The notes: generated from the letters alone by a model not told the origin. A stretch of 64,000 bases of DNA from Bradyrhizobium diazoefficiens (GCF_016616235.1 NZ_CP067100.1:4833001-4897000), one strand, 5' to 3'. Numbered from the stretch's first letter, positions 37,941-49,130 are shown. Translations and numbers: made by a program.

Positions 37941-38079
37941 TGCATCCCCAAGGAAACAGGATGGAGCATGACGACCCAACCTGGGTTTCGCACCTAAGCT
38001 GCCCAAATGTCGCTGATCCGATCAGATTCCGATCGCGATCGCAACTGCGGTCCCCGACACAGATTCGGCGCTGCGCGAC

Positions 38080-38141
38080 AATTTCGGATTAAGCGATCGT
38101 CCCTTCTGCCGCTGTTTTGCCCGACCTTCAAACCGCTTCGC
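38080..38141. repeat. Dispersed intergenic repeat, copy 1
   Basis: About 62 bp, roughly 80% alike to 38,648-38,712 in the same orientation. Both contain TTTCGGATTA, then CTGTTTTGCCCGAC and CAAACCGC. The two copies flank the YunG-like gene. It belongs to the kind of dispersed repeat seen in Bradyrhizobium intergenic DNA. Confidence 0.55.
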
Positions 38142-38278
38142 TGGTCGGCTGGACACCGAGCACCTGTCGAAATGGCTCGGAAGCCAGTGGCTGGTTGAGC
38201 GAAGGCCGGGCTATACGCTAGGTATCGTGCTGCTCGGCCACTCAACCGGCGGGCTGATGAGGTCCGCTTCCGCGCTAC

Positions 38279-38617
38279 CTATCGTTCGCTCTGAAAAGCT
38301 GTCCTCAGTTCTGCCAGTTGCTCGCCGGTTGCTCCCAACTCCGCGTCGGCGCGATCCGTCGGGACGTCCATATAAACGATCGGCGCATCGAACTGGCACG
38401 CCGTGAAGTCGTACCTATGACCTCCAATCCGATTGTAGAAATGGTCGCCGGCTGGCAGCGGCGTCTTCAGCAGGTCACCGCCGAAGAGTTCGTGGATCAG
38501 TAGCGAGGTGACGTTGCATTGTCCCGCCGCCGGATTGCCCGCCGTCCATTTGCTGGCCGTCGACAGCGACCACGCCTTACGCAGCGCGCGCTGGATGTCA
38601 TCGGGATCGAAGCTCAT
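38279..38617 (-). CDS. YunG-like small protein
   Basis: 112 residues. The pattern ALRKAWSLSTASKWTAGNPAAGQCNVTSLLIHELFGGDLLKTPL ... GDHFYNRIGGHRYDFTACQF matches YunG-like proteins, with a conserved Cys, His and Asp that could form a papain-like catalytic set (GQCNVT, HFYN, YDFT). Whether it is a protease or transglutaminase-like enzyme is not established. Flanked on both sides by copies of the same intergenic repeat. Confidence 0.7.
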   Translation of the reverse strand: MSFDPDDIQRALRKAWSLSTASKWTAGNPAAGQCNVTSLLIHELFGGDLLKTPLPAGDHFYNRIGGHRYDFTACQFDAPIVYMDVPTDRADAELGATGEQLAELRTAFQSER

Positions 38618-38647
38618 CGTGCCTCCTCCAACTATCGGCGGCAGGCC

Positions 38648-38712
38648 GATTTCGGATTATGCGATTTTCACCTTATGCCACTGTTTTGCCCGACGTGTCA
38701 AACCGCCTCGCC
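38648..38712. repeat. Dispersed intergenic repeat, copy 2
   Basis: Direct-repeat partner of 38,080-38,141. The rest of the gap between 38,618 and 38,935 shows no gene on either strand. Confidence 0.55.
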
Positions 38713-38935
38713 AGTTGGCCGAGCCCCAACGCCATCCCTCGTCGTTGCGGTCGCGGTCACAGAATCGGCGCGCCGGCACCGGCGACTCCGTGATCGCAGT
38801 GTCCCGCTCAATTGCCCCGTCGCATCAAGCTGTTGGGAGCGTCGACGAGACAACGCGCCCTCACCTCATTTCTACTGTGCATGGGGTTGTTTTCGATATT
38901 TTTTGTGTGGGCACCTTCGGATCCGCCGCAGCATA

Positions 38936-38964
38936 GAAAAAGCCCGGCCTCTCGGAGGCCGGGC
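38936..38964 (-). terminator. Intrinsic terminator of the second TakP-like gene
   Basis: On the minus strand a perfect hairpin (GCCCGGCCTC with its complement and a 3-nt loop) is followed by TTTTTC, 26 bp past the stop. Confidence 0.88.
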
Positions 38965-38990
38965 TTTCCGATTGCGACTTGCTGGAAAGA

Positions 38991-41421
<2,431 letters not shown>

Positions 41422-41474
41422 AGCGCATCTCCTAGATTTCAAGATGCCCCATTAGAGCGGAAACGCCCAAAAGG

Positions 41475-41924
41475 CTACTGCCTGCCGATATCGTCAGCCA
41501 TCTCGGCGGGCGCGGCCCCCTGCTCCCTGGCTGCCTCGTAATTCAGCTCGATCATCACCCCGTTAGGGTCGTGGACGAAGATCTGCCAGAGCTCGCCGCC
41601 GGGCACCTGGCGGGAGTCGAATGTCACGCCCTTCGAGGCCAGCCGCTGCTTCATGCCATCGAACCCGCGGCTGATGAAGGCGACGTGGTGGACAACGCCG
41701 GAATCCGGCTTTTGTGGCTCGGCGGTTTGGGAAATATCGACGAGGTGCACCACCGGCTTGCCCTCGCTGTACATCCAGGCGCCGGGGAAGGCGAAATTCG
41801 GCCGAGGGCCTTTTTCGAGGCCCAGCACGTCCTCGTAGAAGCGGACCGTCTCGGCCAGATGCCGGGTCCGGATGTTGAAATGATCGAGCACGCCAACGCT
41901 CACGCCGCCCAAAGCCGCACCCAT
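41475..41924 (-). CDS. VOC-family (glyoxalase/bleomycin-resistance fold) protein
   Basis: 149 residues, ATG with GGAG 8 nt upstream. Paired beta-alpha-beta modules: VGVLDHFNIRTRHLAETVRFYEDVLGLEKG with a metal-ligand His, and VVHHVAFISRGFDGMKQRLASKGV ... WQIFVHDPNGVMIELNY with His and Glu ligands. Members are metal-dependent lyases, dioxygenases or isomerases, so the reaction is not assigned. Confidence 0.85.
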   Translation of the reverse strand: MGAALGGVSVGVLDHFNIRTRHLAETVRFYEDVLGLEKGPRPNFAFPGAWMYSEGKPVVHLVDISQTAEPQKPDSGVVHHVAFISRGFDGMKQRLASKGVTFDSRQVPGGELWQIFVHDPNGVMIELNYEAAREQGAAPAEMADDIGRQ

Positions 41925-42120
41925 GTCTTCGCTCCCTTTTTTGAAGTCCTTGGTGAAGTCCCTAAAGGTCCCTCCATCCTAGCACAGGGCGGCGTCGAAC
42001 GAAGCCGTTGCCCTCCGGCCGCAAGGGTTTATGGTGCGGCCGAACCGCCGCAATGGCGGAACCGGCGCGCCCTCGCCCGGCAAGAACCGTAAAACCCAAA
42101 CTACGGACAAGGTACCACAC

Positions 42121-42993
42121 ATGGCTAAAGTCGCTTTCCTCGGTCTCGGCGTGATGGGCTTCCCCATGGCCGGACACCTCGTCAAAAAAGGGGGCCATGA
42201 GGTCACCGTCTACAACCGCACCGCAGCCAAGGCGAAGGAATGGGCGGACAAGTTCGGCGGCAAGACCGCGGCGACCCCGAAGGCCGCCGCCGAAGGCCAG
42301 GATTTCGTGATGTGCTGCGTCGGCAACGACAATGACCTGCGCGCGGTCACGATCGGCGCCGACGGCGCCTTCGCCGGCATGAAGAAGGGCGCGACCTTCG
42401 TCGACCACACCACCGCCTCCGCCGAGGTCGCGCGCGAACTGGATGCCGCCGCGACCAAGGCCGGCTTCAAGTTCGTCGATGCCCCGGTCTCTGGCGGCCA
42501 GGCCGGCGCCGAGAACGGCGTGCTGACGGTGATGTGCGGCGGCGCGCAGGATGCCTATGCCGGCGCCGAGCCGATCATCACCGGCGCCTATGCGCGGATG
42601 TGCAAACTGCTCGGCCCCGCCGGAAGCGGTCAGCTGACCAAGATGGTGAACCAGATCTGCATCGCCGGCCTCGTGCAGGGCCTCTCGGAAGGTATCCACT
42701 TCGCCCAGAAGTCGGGCCTCGACGTCGCCGCAGTGATCGAGACCATCTCCAAGGGCGCCGCGCAGTCGTGGCAGATGGAGAACCGCTACAAGACCATGAA
42801 CGAGGGCAAGTACGATTTCGGTTTCGCGGTCGAATGGATGCGCAAGGACCTCTCGATCTCGCTGGCTGAAGCCCGCCGCAACGGCGCCAACCTGCCGGCG
42901 ACCGCGCTGGTCGACCAGTTCTACGCCGAGGTCGAGAAGATGGGCGGCAAGCGCTGGGATACGTCGAGCCTGCTCGCGCGCCTCAATCGCTGA
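42121..42993 (+). CDS. Beta-hydroxyacid dehydrogenase (3-hydroxyisobutyrate dehydrogenase-like)
   Basis: 290 residues from MAKVAFLGLGVMGFPMAGHL, an NAD(P)-binding GxGxxG start. The family signatures follow: VDHTTASAEVARELD, FVDAPVSGGQAGAENGVLTVMCGG, and the catalytic Lys in GSGQLTKMVNQI. Oxidises a 3-hydroxy acid or reduces a semialdehyde such as tartronate or glyoxylate semialdehyde; which one is not decidable. The antiporter gene begins 22 bp later. Confidence 0.9.
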   Translation: MAKVAFLGLGVMGFPMAGHLVKKGGHEVTVYNRTAAKAKEWADKFGGKTAATPKAAAEGQDFVMCCVGNDNDLRAVTIGADGAFAGMKKGATFVDHTTASAEVARELDAAATKAGFKFVDAPVSGGQAGAENGVLTVMCGGAQDAYAGAEPIITGAYARMCKLLGPAGSGQLTKMVNQICIAGLVQGLSEGIHFAQKSGLDVAAVIETISKGAAQSWQMENRYKTMNEGKYDFGFAVEWMRKDLSISLAEARRNGANLPATALVDQFYAEVEKMGGKRWDTSSLLARLNR

Positions 42994-43015
42994 CATCTGA
43001 GGGACTGCTCCCGCC

Positions 43016-44293
43016 TTGCTGACCGCAATCGCCGTCATCTTCGTTGTCGCTTATGCGGCGATTGCGCTCGAGCATCCGCTCGGGATCAACAAGAGTGCCA
43101 GCGCGCTGATCGGCGCCGCGTTGCTCTGGACGGTCTACGCGATCGTCACCGGCGACCCCGCGCTGGTCAACCACGCGCTCAACGAGTCGGTCGCCTCCAC
43201 CGCGCAGATCGTGTTCTTCCTGATCGGGGCGATGACCATCGTCGAGGTCATCGACGCCCACGATGGTTTCGAGGTCATCACCTCGCGCATCAGCACGACC
43301 AGCCAGGTTCAACTGATGTGGCTGGTCGCTTTCGTGGCCTTTGTGCTCAGCGCAATCCTGGACAATCTGACCACCACCATCGTGATGGTCTCGCTGATCC
43401 AGCGGCTGATTGCGAAGCGCGAGGACCGGCTGCTGTTCGCATCCCTCATCGTCATCGCGGCAAATGCCGGCGGCGCGTGGACCGTGATCGGCGACGTCAC
43501 CACGACCATGCTGTGGATCGGCGGACAGATCACGCCGCTGAACATCATGGGCGCGGTGTTGCTGCCCTCGCTGGTCAATCTGCTCGTTCCGCTCGCCTTC
43601 CTCAGCTTTCTGATCAAGGGCAAAACCATCGCGCCGCCGCCGAAGGACGACGGCTTGCGGGTCGTTGAGGCATTCGAACGCAACCTGATGTTCTATCTCG
43701 GGCTCGGCACGCTGATCGCCGTGCCCGCCTTCAAGACGGTGACGCATCTGCCGCCCTTCATGGGCGTGCTGCTCGGGCTCGGCATCGTCTGGCTGGTCGG
43801 CGAGGTCGTTCACCGCGGCAAGGACGAGCATGTCCGCCATCCCCTGACACTGGCGCACGCGCTGACGCGGATCGACATGGGCTCGATCGTGTTCTTCGTC
43901 GGCATCCTGCTCGCGGTCGCCTGCCTCGAACATGCGGGCCTGCTCACCATGCTGGCCCGATGGCTGGAGGCGACGATCGGCCGCCAGGGCATCATCGTCG
44001 TCGTGCTTGGCCTGCTCAGCGCGGTCATCGACAACGTGCCGCTGGTGGCCGCGACCATGGGCATGTACGATCTCGCCCACTACCCGCCCGACAGCTTCCT
44101 CTGGGAGTTCATCGCCTATTGCGCCGGTACCGGGGGGTCGATCCTGATCATCGGCTCGGCCGCGGGCGTCGCCGCCATGGGGCTCGAGCGGATCGAGTTC
44201 CTCTGGTACGCCCGCCGCATCGCCGTCCCCGCGCTCGCGGGCTATCTGGCAGGGGCTGTGGTCTATGTCGCGCAATATGCGGCGCTGCATTGA
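43016..44293 (+). CDS. nhaD: Na+/H+ antiporter, NhaD family
   Basis: 425 residues with about twelve TM helices, TTG start. NhaD/ion-transporter signatures: IVFFLIGAMTIVEVIDAHDGFEVI, SAILDNLTTTIVMVSLI, NAGGAWTVIGDVTTTMLWIGGQI and, in the second half, SAVIDNVPLVAATMGMY and GTGGSILIIGSAAGVAAMG. Exports Na+ or Li+ in exchange for protons. The paired DN-x-(T/P) motifs lie in the two inverted repeats. Possibly co-transcribed with the dehydrogenase. Confidence 0.9.
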   Translation: MLTAIAVIFVVAYAAIALEHPLGINKSASALIGAALLWTVYAIVTGDPALVNHALNESVASTAQIVFFLIGAMTIVEVIDAHDGFEVITSRISTTSQVQLMWLVAFVAFVLSAILDNLTTTIVMVSLIQRLIAKREDRLLFASLIVIAANAGGAWTVIGDVTTTMLWIGGQITPLNIMGAVLLPSLVNLLVPLAFLSFLIKGKTIAPPPKDDGLRVVEAFERNLMFYLGLGTLIAVPAFKTVTHLPPFMGVLLGLGIVWLVGEVVHRGKDEHVRHPLTLAHALTRIDMGSIVFFVGILLAVACLEHAGLLTMLARWLEATIGRQGIIVVVLGLLSAVIDNVPLVAATMGMYDLAHYPPDSFLWEFIAYCAGTGGSILIIGSAAGVAAMGLERIEFLWYARRIAVPALAGYLAGAVVYVAQYAALH

Positions 44294-44316
44294 GCGGCAA
44301 GCGCGCGGGCAGAAAA

Positions 44317-44332
44317 TTAACGCTCGGTTAAC
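44317..44332. promoter_or_regulatory. CtrA box (TTAA-N7-TTAAC)
   Basis: TTAACGCTCGGTTAAC is an exact CtrA full-site match, 102 bp before the ATG of a PdhS/PleC-like kinase. A nearby TTAA pair at 44,349-44,364 has 8-bp spacing and does not fit. Confidence 0.6.
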
Positions 44333-44433
44333 GTAATTCTTTAGCTGCTTAAGTCACCTCTTAAGGATTTCTTGCCACAGATAGACAATGCAGAAGGCCC
44401 GCCTCGCGCGGGCCAGGAATCGTTGTTGTTTCG

Positions 44434-46029
44434 ATGAGTAACCCCGCTGAAAAGCCAGAGGTTGTGCAGCTTCCGGCCGAGCCGGTCAGCGCTCCGTCGG
44501 CGAGCAGCCGAAGGGCCGCGGCGCAGCGGGTGCGCGAAGCGCGCGACAAGTTAACGTCGAGCAGCGGAACCCGGCCCGCCTTCGACGCCGAGATGCTGCG
44601 CCAATATGCGCAGACCCGGCTGTCGGCCTCCTATGTCGTGATGCTGCTGGTGGTTGCCACCGGCGTGCTGTTCGGGCTGTGGATGCAGCCGATCCCGGCC
44701 GCGGCCTGGACCTGTGGCATGGTCTGCATTCACGCCGCGATGATCCGCAGCTGCCGGCGCTTTTTGGCGGAGCCCGCCTCACCGACGTCAACGCGCGCCT
44801 GGCGGACGCGTTTCGTCGTGCTCGATCTGCTCTATGGCCTGTGCTGGATGGCGATCCTGATCCATCCCGTGCTCGACATGGTCACGGAAACCCTGATGAT
44901 GTTCCTGATGCTGCTGGTGATCGCAGTATCGAGCATGCTCGCCGCCAATCTTCCGATCGCAGCTCTCGCCGCCACCGCCCCGGTCGCGGTCGCGATGGCG
45001 CTGAGCTTCGTGATGATCGGCTCGCTGGACAATTACATCCTGGCAGCGCTCGCGCTCGCGGCCGAAGGTTATTTCGTGCTGCTGGCGCACCGCCTGCACT
45101 CCTCGACTTTCGCCACGCTCGAGGCGCGTGCCGAGAAGGACGCGCTGATCGGCGAACTGGAACAGGCAAAAGCAATCTCGGACGAAGCACGCCACCGCGC
45201 CGAATCCGCCAACGTCGCCAAATCCCGTTTCCTCGCGCAGATGAGCCACGAGCTGCGCACGCCGCTGAACGCGATCCTCGGCTTCTCCGAGGTGATGAAG
45301 AGCGAGATCTTCGGCGCGCATGCGGTGGCGGTCTACAAGGAGTACTCGGCGGACATCCATAATTCCGGCGTGCACCTGCTCAACCTCATCAACGAGATTC
45401 TCGACCTGTCGCGGATCGAGGCCGGGCGCTACGAGCTCAATGAGGAAGCGGTGTCGCTGGTCGGTATCGTCGCCGACTGCCATCATCTGATGAAGCTGCG
45501 CGCCTCGAGCCGCGGCATCACCATCCACGAGGTGTTCGAGCAGGCGATGCCGCGGCTGTGGGCCGACGAGCGCGCGATCCGCCAGGTCGTGCTGAACCTG
45601 CTCTCCAACTCGATCAAGTTCACCCCGCAAGGCGGCGAGATCTGGCTCAAGGCCGGCTGGACCGCGTCGGGCGGACAATATCTCTCGGTGAGAGATTCCG
45701 GCTCCGGCATCCCAGAGGACGAGATCCCGGTCGTGCTCGCCTCGTTCGGCCAGGGCTCCAACTCGATCAAGTCGGCCGAACAAGGCGCCGGGCTCGGCCT
45801 GCCCATCGCCAAGAACCTGATCGACCTGCATGGCGGCACGTTCACGCTGAAATCGAAGCTGCGCATCGGCACCGAGGTGATCGTCACCTTCCCGCCGGAG
45901 CGGGTGATGAGCGCGCTGGCACCGATATCGGACGAATCTCCGCCGCTCCAGCCGGAGAGTTCTGTGCTTCCCGACGAGAAGCGCCGGCCGCGCCACAAGC
46001 CGATCATGAGCGCTGGCACGGGCTCCTGA
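44434..46029 (+). CDS. Membrane sensor histidine kinase, PdhS/PleC-like
   Basis: 531 residues. A cytoplasmic N-terminus of about 65 residues, six TM helices (about 68-215), a coiled-coil linker, the H-box FLAQMSHELRTPLNAILGFSEVMKSEIFG, which is the form seen in the PleC/DivJ/PdhS kinases of the CtrA pathway, then HATPase motifs NLLSNSIKFTP, DSGSGIPEDEIP and GAGLGLPIAKNLI. No receiver domain. Likely acts on DivK-type response regulators in cell-cycle or polarity control, inferred from the H-box and the upstream CtrA site. Confidence 0.87.
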   Translation: MSNPAEKPEVVQLPAEPVSAPSASSRRAAAQRVREARDKLTSSSGTRPAFDAEMLRQYAQTRLSASYVVMLLVVATGVLFGLWMQPIPAAAWTCGMVCIHAAMIRSCRRFLAEPASPTSTRAWRTRFVVLDLLYGLCWMAILIHPVLDMVTETLMMFLMLLVIAVSSMLAANLPIAALAATAPVAVAMALSFVMIGSLDNYILAALALAAEGYFVLLAHRLHSSTFATLEARAEKDALIGELEQAKAISDEARHRAESANVAKSRFLAQMSHELRTPLNAILGFSEVMKSEIFGAHAVAVYKEYSADIHNSGVHLLNLINEILDLSRIEAGRYELNEEAVSLVGIVADCHHLMKLRASSRGITIHEVFEQAMPRLWADERAIRQVVLNLLSNSIKFTPQGGEIWLKAGWTASGGQYLSVRDSGSGIPEDEIPVVLASFGQGSNSIKSAEQGAGLGLPIAKNLIDLHGGTFTLKSKLRIGTEVIVTFPPERVMSALAPISDESPPLQPESSVLPDEKRRPRHKPIMSAGTGS

Positions 46030-46073
46030 CGAGATGCTTGCAGAAATGCCCGACCATCCCTCACAATACCCGA

Positions 46074-46277
46074 ATGAGCAAAGAAACGCCGTGCGTCGCC
46101 GTCTGCATGATCGATTCCAGGACCAAGCTGTGCTTCGGCTGCGGCCGCACCTTGCCCGAGATCGCGCGCTGGCACGCCATGGAGAGCGCGGAACGGCTGG
46201 CACTCATGGCGCTGTTGCCGGCGCGGATGACGGAGGCCGGACTGACGCCGACCGCGGCAACCTCGAAGCGCGCCTGA
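46074..46277 (+). CDS. DUF1289 cysteine-rich small protein
   Basis: 67 residues from MSKETPCVAVCMIDSRTKLCFGCGRTLPEIARW. The four-cysteine pattern C-x3-C-x8-C-x2-C and the following helical AMESAERLALMALLPAR define DUF1289, a likely Fe-S or zinc binder of unknown function. It lies in a co-directional run between the kinase and a protease. Confidence 0.87.
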   Translation: MSKETPCVAVCMIDSRTKLCFGCGRTLPEIARWHAMESAERLALMALLPARMTEAGLTPTAATSKRA

Positions 46278-46305
46278 GCCGCCCGCGTGCCGCTGGAGGC
46301 GCGCG

Positions 46306-46860
46306 ATGATCCGCTTCCTGCTCGTCCTCGTCATGCTGGCCGGCACGGCCGGCGCCGTCGTCGCCTATGGCGATCCCGACCAGATCGCGCGCGCCAGCAA
46401 CAAGGTCTCGCATATTTTCCGCGCGCAGATCGCCGCCCCACCTCCCGCCGTGCAGATCCAGCGCGGCCAGGGCGGCGAATTCGCACTGCGTGCCAAGATC
46501 AACGGCGTCGCCGCACCGATGGTGATCGATACCGGCGCGACGTCGGTGGTGCTGACCTGGGAAACCGCGAAAGCGATCGGGCTGCCGCTCGAGATGCTCG
46601 AATATGACGTCGACCTCGAAACCGCCGGCGGCCATACCAAGGCAGCCAGGCTCACGCTCGACCGTCTCGCCGTCGGCCACCTGGTCGAGAAGTCAGTCCC
46701 GGCTCTCGTCGTGCAGCGTGGGCAGATGAAGACCAACCTGCTCGGCATGAGCTTCCTCGATCGCCTGGAGAGCTGGGGCGTTCGCGCCGACAAGCTGATG
46801 CTGACAGGCTATCCGGAGCTGCAGAGCAGCCACCGCCGCTCGCGTACGGCAGTCGATTAG
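46306..46860 (+). CDS. Membrane-anchored retropepsin-like aspartic protease (TIGR02281)
   Basis: 184 residues. N-terminal signal anchor (MIRFLLVLVMLAGTAGAVVAY), then a clan AA protease domain with the single catalytic motif MVIDTGATSVVLTW and the second psi-loop FLDRLESWGV. Members act as dimers in the periplasm of alphaproteobacteria. Substrate unknown. The stop is 5 bp from the convergent dusA stop. Confidence 0.88.
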   Translation: MIRFLLVLVMLAGTAGAVVAYGDPDQIARASNKVSHIFRAQIAAPPPAVQIQRGQGGEFALRAKINGVAAPMVIDTGATSVVLTWETAKAIGLPLEMLEYDVDLETAGGHTKAARLTLDRLAVGHLVEKSVPALVVQRGQMKTNLLGMSFLDRLESWGVRADKLMLTGYPELQSSHRRSRTAVD

Positions 46861-46865
46861 CTCAC

Positions 46866-47861
46866 CTAAGCAGCCGCTTCCACCGGGGCATGCGTGCCGA
46901 CACGCGCGATTGCATCGCGTAACACGTCGAGGCCAGCGCCCGGCTTCACGCCCTGCTCGGCGAGATGGCGGCGGAACGCCCGGGCGCCGGGCACCGCGTG
47001 GAATGCGCCGACGAAATGGCGCGTCATGGCGTGCAGCCGCGTGCCGCGCGCGAGCTGCTGCTCGATATAAGGAATCATCGCCTCGAACGCGTCCTGCATG
47101 GTCGCATGCGGCGCAGCCTCGCCGAAGATATCCCGATCTACGGTGAGCAGCCGCCACGGCTCCTGATAGGCGGCACGACCGAGCATCACGCCGTCAACGT
47201 GTTCGAGATGCGCTTTGGCTTCGTCGATGCTCGGGATGCCGCCATTGATGATGACGGGCACATCCGGCATCGCGCGCTTAAGGCGATGAACGCGATCGTA
47301 GTCGAGCGGCGGGATGTCACGATTCTCTTTCGGCGACAGACCGCTGAGCCAGGCTTTTCGCGCGTGCACGATCAGCGCATCGCAGCCGGAGGCGACGACC
47401 GCGCGCGCAAGCGCATCGAGCGCGACTTCCGGATCCTGCTCGTCGATGCCGATGCGGCACTTCACGGTGACGGGCACGGCAACCGTGCGCTTCATCGCCT
47501 CGACGCACCGCGCCACCAGCTCCGGCTCGGCCATGAGGCAGGCGCCGAAGCGACCGTCCTTCACGCGATCGGACGGGCAGCCGACATTGAGATTGATCTC
47601 GTCATAGCCGAACGCCTCGCCGATCCGCGCAGCCTGCGCCAGTTCGCGCGGATCGGAGCCGCCGAGCTGAAGCGCGACCGGGTGCTCCGACTCGTCGAAT
47701 CCCAGCAACCGTTCCCGCTCGGCATGAATGACGGCGCCGGTGGTCAGCATCTCCGTATAAAGCAGCGCGCGCCGGGTCAGCCGACGGTGGAACACCCGGC
47801 AGTGCCGGTCGGTCCAATCCATCATCGGAGCCACAGAAAAACGATAGTGTTGCGATTTCAA
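46866..47861 (-). CDS. dusA: tRNA-dihydrouridine(20/20a) synthase
   Basis: 331 residues. FMN-binding TIM barrel that reduces U20/U20a in tRNA. Motifs: VAPMMDWTDRHCRVFHRRL, EINLNVGCPSDRVKDGRFGACLM with catalytic Cys95, VTVKCRIGIDEQD, INGGIPS and DGVMLGRAAYQEPW. The start is unusual: TTG at 47,861 lies inside the attL core, and its AAGG ribosome site 7 nt upstream belongs to the integrated island. The original 5' end appears to be at 59,464-59,559. The gene thus carries a replaced start but an intact catalytic body. Confidence 0.93.
   Translation of the reverse strand: MKSQHYRFSVAPMMDWTDRHCRVFHRRLTRRALLYTEMLTTGAVIHAERERLLGFDESEHPVALQLGGSDPRELAQAARIGEAFGYDEINLNVGCPSDRVKDGRFGACLMAEPELVARCVEAMKRTVAVPVTVKCRIGIDEQDPEVALDALARAVVASGCDALIVHARKAWLSGLSPKENRDIPPLDYDRVHRLKRAMPDVPVIINGGIPSIDEAKAHLEHVDGVMLGRAAYQEPWRLLTVDRDIFGEAAPHATMQDAFEAMIPYIEQQLARGTRLHAMTRHFVGAFHAVPGARAFRRHLAEQGVKPGAGLDVLRDAIARVGTHAPVEAAA
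47848..47861. other. attL core of the dusA-integrated island
   Basis: TGTTGCGATTTCAA is identical to 59,450-59,463 and in the same orientation. It lies at the dusA/integrase junction and encodes, on the minus strand, the TTG start and first residues of dusA. Assignment as attL rests on this repeat, the adjacent integrase and the known use of dusA as an integration site. Confidence 0.7.
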
Positions 47862-47898
47862 TGATTTACCTTATCATCTCAATAGGATGAAACACGAA

Positions 47899-47993
47899 CG
47901 TGTGCACTCCAAACTAGCCGAAATTGCACACGTTTGTACCCGTTTTGACCTCTCAGTGCACACGTAGCGCACACGAATTGGGGAGTGCACACG
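47899..47993. repeat. Five copies of TGCACACG before the integrase
   Basis: Copies at 47,925-47,932, 47,957-47,964 and 47,986-47,993 are exact and direct. 47,968-47,975 has one mismatch. 47,899-47,906 is exact but inverted. They lie between attL and the integrase ATG, the last one overlapping the ribosome-binding region. The arrangement fits integrase arm-type sites or an autoregulatory operator. Confidence 0.6.
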
Positions 47994-47996
47994 GCC

Positions 47997-49130
47997 ATGG
48001 CCAGCTTCACTCAGTTGCCCTCCGGGAACTGGCGGGTCCAGGTCCGTCGCAAGAACCGCTATGTGTCAGAGACCTTCCGCCGTCGCAAGGACGGTGAAGA
48101 CTGGGCTCTCGATATGGAGCGCAATATCGACCGCCGCGGATCACCGAAACCAAAGGCTGCTGCGCAGGCTCGTACATTCGGCGACATCATTGACCTTCAT
48201 GTCGAAGATATGCACGAGGTCGGTCGCCCTCCCCGTCGCTCCAAGGCGGCTGTCTTGGAGGCGCTGAAAGAAACTTTGGGAGCAGTGAAACTCTCCCACC
48301 TCAATCGTGAGCGACTGATCGAATTCGGTCGAAAGCGGGCGAAGCAAGGTGCCGGGCCGGCCACGCTTGCGATCGACTTCTCGTTCATCAGAACCGTTGC
48401 CACACATGCTGCCGCTGTGCATGGCATTGAGGTCTCCGCTGAAGAGGTACGACTAGCGCGCTTCGCAATGAAGCACCTGGGTCTTGTCGGCAATTCGGAG
48501 GAGCGAGACCGACGGCCAACCCAAGATGAGCTCGACGAGCTCATCGAATACTTTGAAACCAATCGTCGGCAATTCATCCCGATGGGCCGCATTGTCCGCT
48601 ACGCTGTGGCGACAACCATGCGGCAGGAAGAGATCTGCCGACCCGACTGGCCCGATGTCGACATGCAAAAACGGCTCCTGGTTATCCGCGACCGCAAGGA
48701 CCCTCGGTCAAAGGATGGCAACGATCAGAAGGTCCCTCTTCTAAATCTGACTGGATATGATGCATGGGAGATCATGCTCCAGCAGCGCATCATCACGAGA
48801 GGTTGGGGGCGCGTTTTTCCGTACAATCACCGCTCAGTAAGCGCGGCATTCACACGAGCCTGCGACGAGTTGAAGATTGAGGATCTGCATTTTCATGACT
48901 TGCGACACGAAGGTACCAGCCGCCTCTTTGAGGCGGGACTCACGATCGAGAAGGTGGCGCTAGTCACCGGGCACAAGGATTGGCGGAGCTTGCGGCGCTA
49001 CACTAAACTGAAGCCTGAAGAGCTCCACAAGCTGCAAACAGCGCCACAGCCAACTCTCGAAGAATTCGTGGAGACCTTGGCCTCCTCGCCTCTGCCCGCG
49101 AGCGCTCAGACGCCAAATCGTGCAGTATAA
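47997..49130 (+). CDS. int: Tyrosine recombinase / dusA-type island integrase
   Basis: 377 residues from the ATG at 47,997; a GTG four codons earlier is less likely. The N-terminal arm-binding region (about 1-50), core-binding SAM-like domain (about 60-145) and catalytic domain are in order. Catalytic residues: Arg209 in TTMRQEEICRPDW, a Lys in RDRKDPRSKDG, His300 and Arg303 in HDLRHEGTSR, His326 in GHKDWRSL and Tyr335 nucleophile in RRYTKLK. It directs integration and excision at the 14-bp core. No excisionase gene is recognised nearby. Confidence 0.93.
   Translation: MASFTQLPSGNWRVQVRRKNRYVSETFRRRKDGEDWALDMERNIDRRGSPKPKAAAQARTFGDIIDLHVEDMHEVGRPPRRSKAAVLEALKETLGAVKLSHLNRERLIEFGRKRAKQGAGPATLAIDFSFIRTVATHAAAVHGIEVSAEEVRLARFAMKHLGLVGNSEERDRRPTQDELDELIEYFETNRRQFIPMGRIVRYAVATTMRQEEICRPDWPDVDMQKRLLVIRDRKDPRSKDGNDQKVPLLNLTGYDAWEIMLQQRIITRGWGRVFPYNHRSVSAAFTRACDELKIEDLHFHDLRHEGTSRLFEAGLTIEKVALVTGHKDWRSLRRYTKLKPEELHKLQTAPQPTLEEFVETLASSPLPASAQTPNRAV

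Noticed and set aside
44349..44364. Second TTAA pair near the CtrA box
   Set aside because: Its spacing is 8 bp instead of 7, so it does not match the full-site consensus.
47899..47993. CRISPR-like array
   Set aside because: Repeats are only 8 bp with irregular spacing and one inverted copy, and no cas genes are present.
47862..47996. tRNA gene as the integration target
   Set aside because: No tRNA-like cloverleaf is visible; the target is the dusA 5' end.
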